Shown here: one piece after another, positions 9,715 through 18,299 of the stretch
How the letters are laid out: the number at the start of each line of letters is the position of its first letter
Numbering within the stretch: position 1 is the first letter of the stretch
Source of the DNA: Isoetes taiwanensis
Lineage: Eukaryota; Streptophyta; Lycopodiopsida; Isoetales; Isoetaceae
Direction: 5' to 3'
Assembly (NCBI GenBank): GCA_021234155.1
Contig: JAJEKV010000038.1
Coordinates: 4,150,847 to 4,214,846, forward strand
DNA length: 64,000 bases
Translations under genes and position numbers: made by a program
Notes under the pieces: model-generated
Seen by the model: the letters and a program-made list of their open reading frames with translations, nothing else
What the model was told of the DNA's origin: nothing
Database searches by the model: none

Positions 9715-10860
9715 GAGGGAGTTGTGGGCACGCCGTGGTGGTGTGGCCCCCCTTGATAGTGATAACATTGAGCTTTCGCAGGATCAAAAGTGTGGTCCAG
9801 CATCTTGGGGTGCAAGTATTCAGTCATAAAACGAATAGCTGGAGGAAGGCCGTGCAGAAACCAAACTAAGATCTGACTCTACGTGGGATATTCTTTGAGT
9901 TTGCTAACCAAGATATGCAGACGATCCACAAAATTACGGACGGACTCCATGGATTGTTGATGAAGGTCATTGAGTTGCTTTAGAAGTTGTTGATCATCAT
10001 CGGTGGTACCATAATATAATAGAAAAGCAGTCTTCATTTCTTGCCAGTTCTGTTTTCAATGACTTCTATTGGCCATGAGCCATTGATGAGGGGCGCCACG
10101 CAGCGTGGTTGAGAAAATGTGAAACTTGAGCTGTGGCTGAGAGTGGCCATTTAAGATAGCCAGAGCTTTGAATTCCTCCATATGTGCCTGAGCACTTTGA
10201 TCAAGGATGGGCTTCCCCTTCGCATTTCCAAAAACCGGATAGGTAAGTTTGAGGTTGTGAGCAATTGACGACGGGACTGGAACCTGTGTGTAAAATGGTA
10301 GGGCATAAGAATAAGCAGGGCCTTCAGGCACAGCCGAGGGCTGGGAGCAAGGCAATTGCATGGGGACAGTGAATCCAGGAGGTCCCGAAATGGGGGCGTC
10401 ATTTGGCAAGATCTATTGTGTGCCATCCTCGATCAATTTGAGATCTCCAATATTGTAGACTTGACAGGAGGTTGAAAAGATGGAGAAATTGAAATTCTTG
10501 GACATGATTGGGACCAAAAGAAACTTGAGTGTAGCCCATACCATGCTGTGGGGAAGGCGGTTGCGAAGGTAACGACATCGGTCTGGAGGGAATGTGAATA
10601 TAAGTGTTTTCCGGTGTTTGAAAGTAGTAAGGAGTCTGATGCACCGGAGTGTAATGCGATGATTGTGGTTGAGAGCAATGTTTGCAAGCAGGGGAAGACC
10701 CCGACCTGGAACACACACGAGGGTAGGCGGTGCAAAATGAGCACGCGAGCGAACATGGCCACCTTCAATATCATAATCAGCATCATACATGTCGCGAGCA
10801 GCTTTCCTGCGTTGATGGCAATCCATCTTGAGTAAAAGCACGAACAAACATCTCATAGCC
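9715..10860 (-). pseudogene. Gypsy gag (capsid) region, frame-broken
   Basis: The frame 10409-10056 encodes a retrotransposon gag segment (LTYPVFGNAKGKPILDQSAQ, AHMEEFKALAI, FSTTLRGAPHQWLM). It continues in other frames through LKQLNDLHQQSMESVRNFVD and LVSKLKEYP. The N-terminal part (10895-10410) is basic and Pro/Ser-rich. No CCHC knuckle is seen before the deletion junction. Confidence 0.8.
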
Positions 10861-10878
10861 TGGAGAAAGGAACTAAAA

Positions 10879-10894
10879 CCCGGCAGCGGCGACA
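10879..10894 (-). other. Gypsy primer-binding-site-like sequence next to LTR end
   Basis: On the minus strand ...CTAAACA is followed by TTGTCGCCGCTGCCGGG. This resembles the TGGCGCCGTTGCCGGGG primer site common in plant gypsy elements, right after a CA that would close the 5' LTR. Confidence 0.5.
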
Positions 10895-10895
10895 A

Positions 10896-11379
10896 TGTTT
10901 AGGGTCTAGGTTCAGGATCACCTGCAAGACAACCCTCTATGAGGACCCTTGGAACAAGCAGACGAATCCTAGTATAGTGTCAAGCGGGATTTTGCAAAGA
11001 AATCAGAACAGAAAGAATGAAACTAAACAGAAAAGCAAAGAGACTATATGCCAAGATAAGACTCCTTAAATATTAGTGCCTGGAATATTAGTGTTGTCAT
11101 TAGTGCCTGGAATCCTGCTAAAATAAGGCCGAACTCCCGAAGGCAGTCATTTGTCTTGTCAGGCTCTCTTCTTTGACGGGGGCATGGACATCTCCATGGT
11201 TTTCGGCGGGGGGCGTGGGTTTGCTACCTGATGCTTGACCTGGTCCCTTGCCTCTTAACTTGTGTGGTGTTCAGGAATAGTCTAGTGCCCCGCTTCACGG
11301 GACTAACAATGAGATTTCATCGGATTAAGTTAAAGACTTATGTAGTAGTAGGTCATATGATTTCTATTTTAAATCCCAT
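10896..11379. other. Probable remnant of the gypsy 5' LTR, then unassigned sequence
   Basis: Sequence from 10895 upward (minus strand) should be the 5' LTR, but its outer boundary is not visible because no second LTR is present. A short direct repeat (TTAGTGCCTGGAAT at about 11079 and 11100) occurs within it. Confidence 0.35.
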
Positions 11380-11441
11380 CGATCCGAGCCATCGGATCGC
11401 CATTCTAGAATGGGACGAGCATGCATGTTTTGCATGCATGC
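11380..11441. repeat. Palindromic promoter-like module, copy 1
   Basis: CGATCCGAGCCATCGGATCG (8-bp arms) is followed by CCATTCT and GGGACGAGC, as in the module at 56.92-57.01 kb. A second hairpin follows (GCATGCATG, TTTTG loop, CATGCATGC). No TATA box follows in this copy. Confidence 0.6.
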
Positions 11442-11599
11442 GGGCGGCGCATGCCCATTCTGGTTGGGAGTTCGCTATTTTAGGCGCGATTCTGCATCAA
11501 CATCTCATCAAGCAGAGTTTCATTAAAGTTGGAAATTTCGTGATTCCAATTTCTCGTAAAATCAGTTTCTTCCCTATTTTATCACACATTTATGGCTAG

Positions 11600-12015
11600 A
11601 TATGGCACTATTTGCTTAAAAAGAAACCAGTTATCATGCAAAAACCGCTACATTTAATATAAAACAGCGCGGTTTTAGTTGTCAGGAAGAGAACTATGGC
11701 GCCATTTACTTGGAAAGTATGAGGAAAAGCGGCCCGAGAACCACAAAAGCAGATATTAAATTGCCAAAAAGCGCCAACAAACAAACAAAATGGCTTGGCC
11801 GCTCCTTTAGCTTAGAAATAACCACAAAGCAAATAAGCGCAAACGCGATATTTGCTTTAACGCGAAAGGAAGCAAATGGTGCAGCGCTATTTGATTGAAG
11901 CGTGAAAGCAAGCAAATAGTGCAAAGCGCTATTTAAGAGCTTAGCAAATAGTAGATGCGTATTATTTGCGTGAGCGTGAAGACCAAGCAAATAGTGCTCT
12001 CGCGCCATTTTGCTA
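11600..12015. repeat. AAATGGCGC / AGCAAATAGTGC word array, block 1
   Basis: Words such as AGCAAATAGTGC, GCGCCATTT and GCGCTATTT occur repeatedly in both orientations from 11606 to 12010. They belong to the family seen in blocks at 13.65, 15.46 and 17.26 kb. The block starts near CACTATTTGCTT, the complement of the internal word. Confidence 0.65.
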
Positions 12016-12099
12016 TAGATAACACATATTTTCAGAAGACCATGTAGATATATATATTAATAGAAATATTATATAAGATACAATTTTTCAAAACACAGA

Positions 12100-13290
12100 A
12101 TTTTTTTTAATAGTCATTGGCGAAGTGTTCATCAGAGACTTTCTCATAATCATCCAGGTTAATTTTACTGCGGTCAATTTGATCCTGCTCTGCTCCAGCT
12201 TGGCCCGACGTCTCACCTTTCTCTGTATGAGAAGCTTCTTCGTCTGCCCTTCTACGAGATTCACCATCTTGCAAAGTCAAGACTTCCGTTGGCGTTGGTC
12301 AATGGCCTTTGGGTCAAGCGAGGGGTACATGGCGTTCTCGACCCTACCTGAATGCCCGCTTCGCATTTCATCTTTCCTAACTCATGCTCGTATGTCTAAC
12401 CGATTCTTCCTACATGAAGGGATGCCCTAGAGAAGGCTCCACCGGAGAAGAAATCTAGTGCGATGTTACCTTGAGGGCGAGAGCTTATCAACAAGGTAGA
12501 ACGATTCTGCGGGACCAATCTGTTTATGCACCGGATATTCTCCTCCATACCCCGCCAACTCCACTTAAACTTTTGTCTTGCATGAGTTTTTAGCCATAAC
12601 ATCGCCCTCACTTCGATGGCTTCCTTAGGAATAGGAGGAATTTGCGGGAGCTTTCTAGGATGGTCGCCAAATAGCCTAAGGTCCAGGTCTTCGTCAGGCT
12701 CTCCCGTCTGTGCCGAAATCCTCGTAGCAAATAGAAGAGCTTGTGGCTCTTTGATTCCTGAACCACCAGCTCAGTCTCCTCTTCATAGATTCCTACAAAC
12801 ACTCTTGACCTGGATTCTAGTCTTTCAAGCGACTTTGGCAAATAGTAAGTTATGCTCTACTGTGAAACATAGAATCCAAAGTATGTCTCTACATCTGTCA
12901 TCTGTGAGACTTTATCGAAGAACGCGGTTACAGTCTCACTTTTCCAAACTGGAGTAAGCTGCCTTGCATCTAAACATATCATGCTGGCAGGTAGAACTGT
13001 ATGTTCGTTCGGAATCCCCGTGATGACATGCTCCACAAACCATCTTGGCGTGTCCTTTTTCGTTTTCAGTGAAGGATTTTTCGAATGGACCGCCAAGGAG
13101 AATGGCATGTTACCATGAACTCCCTCTTTGAGTATTCCTTCTGTACCCACTTATGGTGGCATACCCCCAAACCGGAAGTGCTTTATCCGAGAAGTGGTGC
13201 GTGGCTTTTCCAGGAGGTCCTCGAATTTCTTGTACTTAGTGCCAATTTGATCTGCAGAATGAAGTGCGATCTCTCCTTCTTCATGTAAGC
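12100..13290 (-). pseudogene. Family X downstream coding remains
   Basis: Consecutive minus-strand frames (13150-12857, 12841-12608, 12611-12396) read as protein-like sequence in shifting frames. They follow directly from the family X block at 13.3-14.3 kb. One segment (TPRWFVEHVITGIPNEHTVL, then ASMICLDARQL) loosely resembles the end of an amino-methyltransferase domain (P-x3-[FL]-[VL]-E-x-[VI]-I...TVL), but key residues are not conserved and I treat that as weak. A later Lys/Asp-rich piece (DRSKINLDDYEKVSDEHFAN) precedes block 1. The region is not translatable as it stands. Confidence 0.4.
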
Positions 13291-14310
13291 AAGTACTCTT
13301 AAGTTCTAGCCCTCGTCTTGAAGAAATTATCGCCTTTGTAATCTGAGGTGACTTTGGACGTATATATCCCCGCTTAAAGCTTCTTGAGGACCTTTCTACA
13401 ATCATCATAGTCCAAGCCCCTCATGCATCTAAGGTAGTTGTCACTGAAGTAATCTTTGTCTTTAGCAAAATTGATTACTATAGCTTGACCCCTGTTGTCC
13501 TTAAGTTCTCCCTTCCTCCATTTGTTCCACATCTGGCGGAAGAGTGCATAGACATCATCTGGCATGAAGACAAACCGATTGACATCCTTCGTGTGTTTGC
13601 CCCTCAGAATCTTGTCTGCCATTTCAAGGTAGTCTTTGCCAAGAGAGTTTGGCGATTTTAGAATTTCAAATGTTGCTATTTACATCTAATGGCGCATTTG
13701 GCGCTATGTACATCAAATGAAAAGAATTTGCGCTATTTACATCAAATAAAGCATTTGCGCTATTTGAGTTGAAATGGCGCATTGCGCCATTTCAACTCAA
13801 ATAGCGGCTGCGCCATTTGATGTAAATAAGCCAATCGCGCCATTTCGATAAATGTATGGGTAAGGAGACGTAAACATACCTTGTACTCGTCACTTCTTGA
13901 CTGTCCTTTACCAAATAGGGTCGGGTCTTCCGCATTCACGAAATGCGCTTGCGAAGATGGTGGATCGATCCACATATGGTTCCTTGAAGGCGGTCTTTGC
14001 TACTATATCATTCACATCCACACTTGGTGAAGAAGGTCAGTCAGCGATCTCTCGAAAGAACTACGCATATTCTATAGACATAGATCTTGCGAGCTCGACT
14101 CTAGCATCCTCTGTCCCCAACTTATCGCACACGCGGTGGCGGAAATGATGAGAATGATTACCATTGATAATATAAAATCTTTTTCGAATCAAGTCGATTC
14201 ACGTGACGGCTTTCAAAGAACTCCTTTGTATCCAGGATCAAAGGGCACTACATCTGCTTGGAGTGAATAAGGGTGTGGATCCTCAAACAAATGATTTGTA
14301 GAGCCTCCTA
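13290..14310 (-). pseudogene. Family X, copy c: decayed gene with G-N-H motif
   Basis: Minus-strand segments in order: PHPYSLQADVVPFDPGYKG; RFYIINGNHS; DKLGTEDARVELARSMSIEY; NDIVAKTAFKEPYVD; a GTATGTTT donor-like end after SDEYK; the hairpin block 13.65-13.85 kb; then WNKWRKGELKDNRG and DKDYFSDNYLRCMRGL; then KVTSDYKGDNFF and TLRVLAYMKKE. The same blocks in the same order occur at 52.53-51.71 kb (copy d), with the shared II-x-GNH, ND..V...T..KEP, KD[FY]F...LR..RG and KV...Y.G patterns. The GNH segment recalls ParB/sulfiredoxin-like domains (inference). Stops and frameshifts make this a pseudogene. Confidence 0.6.
13650..13850. repeat. AAATGGCGC hairpin block 2, with a 49-bp perfect palindrome
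   Basis: Dense GCGC[CT]A[T]TT and AAATGGCGC words. Bases 13758-13806 form a perfect hairpin: 24-bp arms around one central T at 13782, with the left arm starting CGCTATTTGAGTTGAAATGG. The block lies between two family X coding blocks, right after a GTATGTTT donor-like site on the minus strand, so it may be an intron. Confidence 0.85.
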
Positions 14311-14429
14311 ACATGCTCGGGGTTAATAACCGGGCGGTCATATTAGGTGGGGCCTCTTCTAGATCCCGGATAGATATTCTTACGGTGTATGTGACTCAAG
14401 GGGAACATGTGGTAGCTTTTTGTATTTTC

Positions 14430-15290
14430 TTTAGTGTTTCCTCGCCATTTCTTCTTCTTCGTCCACGGTCCATCTTTAGTTCTCGGGCACTTCAAGATCG
14501 CAATCTTTGTAATTTCACGGCCCTTATCGTGCTTTGGTTTACGGCTTTCTCTTTCTTTGGAGTGCTATCTGCTTTGTGGATGCTACATTTCTTATGTGCT
14601 TTGTAGCCTCCTTATTGTCACTAATAGTGCGGTCACTATCGCCAGGCTTCTCATCGGTGGGCTTCTCGGTGGACTTCACGCGGGAGAATCATGTTTGTGA
14701 GCATCGGTCTCATCCCTCTTCTCATCCCTATGCTCCTCCCCTTTCTCAACTTCTCGTCCTTCTTCTTGTTACGTCTCCCCTGTGTACATCACCACCTCCA
14801 CTGTTTTTGTTCCTTTGCCCGGCTTTGGTGGCATTTTTAGTTTTTACACCTTTTCTGCATCTCTCCCGTGACCATCGCTATCCATTCTGGCGGCATGTTG
14901 CACGAGATCTTCGCTCTTACAATGTAGGACCGCGGAGTTTTTGGACATGTCCATTGCTCATGAGAATCTTGAATCCTTTGAGGATCTCTAGTGCCTTTGA
15001 TATCGCTTGCTCTCTCGGACTCATAAGATGGCGTGGCCAACCTTTTCTTGGCCGGCGGTGCTTGGTCCTTCATCTTTGGACTCCATCATTGCGGGCTCGT
15101 ATAATCGCCAATCCATGCAATAGAGATCAATCTTTGCCGGTGGTGGGATCTTCCTTTGTGCAACCAAGAAAGTCAAGTCTTCCTTGTTTCTTGACTTCCC
15201 TCATGTTGACAATGATGCCCATCGGGCCCACGGTTGAGGCTCCTTCTTCACGTACACTGATTTGACAAGGAGGCAAAGTTTCGCCTCTTG
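14430..15290 (-). pseudogene. Probable 5' coding region of family X copy c
   Basis: Minus-strand frames carry protein-like pieces: IIVNMREVKKQGRLDFLGC, SPRERAISKALEILKGFKIL, and Lys/Asp/Glu-rich stretches (EKPTDEKPGDSDRTISDNKE). The 78-aa frame 15073-14837 overlaps them. The plus-strand 243-codon frame at 14534-15265 is antisense to this and is Leu/Ser/Phe-rich, as expected of a shadow. No domain is recognised. Confidence 0.35.
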
Positions 15291-15459
15291 TCTCCCTTGG
15301 TTGGGTCTCGCCCGATCAAGGGTATGGCTCTAACGATCTCCATACACCAAGACCTTCCGCCGGACTATGCTCCTCGAAGTCACCACCGTTCCATTTCTTG
15401 GCGCACTAGCCTGCGAGAGGTAAGCATGGTGAGAGAAATGGCATGTGCTAGAAAGTTAA

Positions 15460-16020
15460 AAACAGGCAAAAAGCGGCATTTTAGACTAAATGGCGCAGCA
15501 TTGCGCCATTTAGTCTAAACCTACTCGCCATTTAGCTTTTATATAATAGAGCAAATGGCGCGGTCTTTATTTAGTCTAAATAAGATCTGCCATTTGGTTT
15601 CGAAGGGGCCGATAATAGAGCAAAAGGTGCTTATTTAGACTAAAATGGCGGCAGCGCCATATTTAGTCTAAATGTATTACCTATCGCCCATTTAGCTTTT
15701 ATATAATAGAGCAAATGGCGCAAGTGCGCCATTTAGTCTAGATGGCGCATATGCGCCATTTGGTTTTCGAAGGGACCGATAATAGCAAATGCAAGCGGTG
15801 CGCATATTTAGACTAAAGCCAGCCATTTGCTCTAAATGGCGCACCTGCGCCATTTGCTCTTCTATGGGTCCGCTTCTACAAGAATATTAACAGACATTAT
15901 GGAAATGGCGCACCTGCACCATTTCACAAACTATAGGAGGAAAAGGCTGCTACAAGCCCACCCTCTCCTAATGAAATGGCGCGTCCGCGCCATTTCAGTT
16001 ACCTAAGACATTACAAATCG
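15460..16020. repeat. AAATGGCGC hairpin block 3
   Basis: Perfect hairpins: 15480-15519 (18-bp arms, GCAT loop), 15713-15734 (10-bp arms), 15742-15759 (18-bp uninterrupted palindrome), 15834-15855 (10-bp arms) and 15972-15997 (12-bp arms). They are joined by TTTAGTCTAAA, itself a palindrome, so adjacent hairpins can re-pair in alternative ways. Confidence 0.85.
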
Positions 16021-17255
16021 ATAATAGAAACAACAGATACTAACCTGGAGCCGGCTCCTGGATTTTGATCGAAGATTGCGCCATTGTATAAAAGTATAAA
16101 AGTCTGGGGACCGTATAAATCCTACTCCACTTTTTTTTTAGAAGCCCCGGATCAACAGCTAGAGAGAGAGAAGATGGTTGAATAGGAGAGAGAATGTGCA
16201 AAGCTTAGAAGCTAGGTGTCAAGGCGGAAGCGGGAGGCGGGAGAAAAGAACAATGAAATTGAAAATGAAAATTGGACTAAAAGAAAAGAAAAGAAAAAGT
16301 CGGGGAAAGAAAAGAAAAACCAATTTTACCTTGGCGAGTCTCTTCAAATTTTGGCGCCCGTAGTCACCGAAATTTTGAAAATTTCGATTTTTCCACTTCC
16401 CGCCGGTTTGTCTCTACAAATTTTAAAATTTTGAATTTTTCGCCCGTCCGTTTCTCCCGCCCGTTAAGCCATTATAAATTTTAGGTAGTTTAAGTCATTC
16501 ATACGCGACGAGTGTCTCGCCCTTGCTAGCTCAAATTTGAAATTTGAATTTGCCCGCCCGTATTTTGAACTTTGAATTTGCCCACCGATCCACTTCATAA
16601 TGAAGCCTTTCATTTGTCTATTTGTCGGGGGAACATGGTCGATAGAAAGGCGCTATATTCGACTTCGGCGGTTTGCGATTTTATGCACCTCGTCCTCGTT
16701 TCAATATTCGTAGGTATTTGCGCTTGAGATCTCTTGGTCGACAAAGCAGGGCGCTTCTCCGACGTCTATTCCGTCTTAGACGTTGGTTCCTTAGTCGATA
16801 GCAGCAGTTGCCAGCTTGGCCGCTTGTCTTTCTTTTGCAGCCGCTTAGCCCTTGTCTTCATTCTTGGTAGCGGCTTCGTTTCTTAAATTTCGGCTTCATT
16901 CTTCTTCAGCGCTTGGCTTCATTCTAGTGGCGCTTCGTCTTCATTTTTCGGCGCTTGTCGGATTCTCCAAGCTTGTCGGACTTGTCCAGATTATTCAGCG
17001 CTTTGACCAAATTCTTCAGCATTCTCTGATATGGCAGATCCGGAATCGTCAATGACCTCCAGGTTAGAGGCTATTCAGTTCTAGTAAAATGTTTTAGTAT
17101 GTTTAATGTAGGATGTAGGATGTTAAATATTTTAATATGTTTAAGGGTAGATCTTCTCTATCTTGTTCAAGTAGATAAGTTCTCAACAATTGATGTCTTC
17201 TTTGAATCTTGTAGTAATAGGAATCCATAACTCTAGCTATTAGATATAGCATTTA
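16021..17255. other. Alternating CGCCCG and AAATTTT-rich non-coding sequence
   Basis: From about 16250 to 16620 there are purine runs (AAAGAAAAG) and repeated CGCCCG islands separated by AAATTTTGAATTTTT-like tracts. From 16750 to 17040 the sequence has repeated GCGCTTGGCTTCATTCT-like words. On the minus strand this reads as Lys/Ala-rich but with many stops. No confident gene. Confidence 0.4.
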
Positions 17256-17535
17256 GAATAAAGATGCCATTTACGTCAATGGGCCATTTCCCTTTAAATG
17301 GAGCAAGAGCGCCATTTTCCTTGAAATGGGCATTTGCGCCATTTCCCTTTAAATGACGCATTTGCGTCATTTAAAGGAAATGGAAATGCTGCTCCATTTT
17401 CAAGGAAAATAACATGAAATTCCATTTCAAGGAAATGGCCGATTGATTGTAAATGGCGCAACACGGCCATTTAAAGGTAAATGGCGCGATCATTGCTCAT
17501 TTAAGTAAATGGAGCGGTTTAGCCATTTGTCTCAT
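17256..17535. repeat. AAATGGCGC hairpin block 4
   Basis: Repeated CCATTT and AAATGG words linked by CCCTTTAAATG or CCTTGAAATGG. Hairpin 17346-17377 has 15-bp arms (CCTTTAAATGACGCA) around TT. The outer-arm sequence differs from blocks 2 and 3 while the core is shared. Confidence 0.8.
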
Positions 17536-17589
17536 GTCATTATAATTTCTTTCACATTTTTCGCTATTTTTACTAAGTATATGTCATCG

Positions 17590-18215
17590 AGGGTTGCATG
17601 TCTCTAACAAGTATATATATATGTGTATTGATTCTCACGGGAAAAAGGCCCTGCGTAACCTTTGTCGATGGGGATGTGGTAGTTGCCGGGGACATGAATT
17701 GCATAGAGGCCATCGCATGGCGGGGAACATTCCATGGTGCAATGTGGTCGTGGAGGTCCTTTGAAGCCATAGTGCCCACCCATGTGCTTCCCATTAAGGT
17801 GTGAGGGAGCAGATAACATTGGCAAGGTGGGGACATTTATCGAATGGCCTCGAAATCAAGTGAAAATCTTGTGAAGGAGCCCCAACTTACTCATCGGAAA
17901 CGTCGATCTTGAAACCCCGAACTTGCCTAGTAGTCCATCCACAACATCATCGGACTTCGATTAATCGATCGCCCGCTCCTTCAAGCGAAGAAGCCTGAGA
18001 GAATATGGTGAACCTTGTCGCGAATAATATCGTGGTTGGTAAGGGTGTCTTGGTGAATAGAACTTGCATCCGTGGGAAGAATGTTGACGCACTCAACGTA
18101 GCGGTGCAAGTTACCGAGGTCGTGGTGCCTACCCACATCCTTCCAGATTCCATGTGATGGCATTGACAACATTGAAGAGAAGGCGTGGGCACGCGTTTAT
18201 CGAATGGCCTCGGCG
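17590..18215 (-). repeat. Two diverged copies of a 360-bp coding-like unit
   Basis: TTTATCGAATGGCCTCG occurs at about 17836 and 18196. On the minus strand each is followed by a GTGGGCACTA or GTAGGCACCA stretch and by similar His/Gly-rich frames: HMGGHYGFKGPPRPHC in one, DVGRHHDLGNLHRYVE in the other (frames 17825-17604 and 18172-17981). Unknown family. The second copy ends at a stop after SGFFA. Confidence 0.5.
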
Positions 18216-18299
18216 CAGGATATAAGATATCATGCCATTGATTTAGCTACTCCATCGCGACCTCGAATGTAGAATCAGAGAGGCGTTGTCGGATCTGAG

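Larger units (their letters stand above)
7980..10895 (-). mobile_element. Ty3/gypsy LTR retrotransposon, internally deleted and decayed
   Basis: On the minus strand the order is: candidate LTR end, primer-binding site, gag, the last part of RT, RNase H, integrase zinc-binding domain, integrase core, integrase C-terminus. Protease and nearly all of RT are missing: gag-like sequence gives way to the RT thumb/connection (ALTKLPQ, AFQELKILLTQAPVL) near 9.7 kb. Multiple frameshifts and stops occur. No 3' LTR was found, so the element is also probably truncated. It cannot be autonomous. Confidence 0.85.

Noticed and set aside
14534-15265. 243-codon plus-strand ORF
   Set aside because: Leu/Ser/Phe-rich and antisense to Lys/Glu-rich minus-strand coding remains. 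It reads like a shadow frame.
11606-17535. Calling the whole 11.6-17.5 kb segment a CACTA element
   Set aside because: The left edge has a CACTATTT word, but no matching right terminus or 3-bp target duplication was found.
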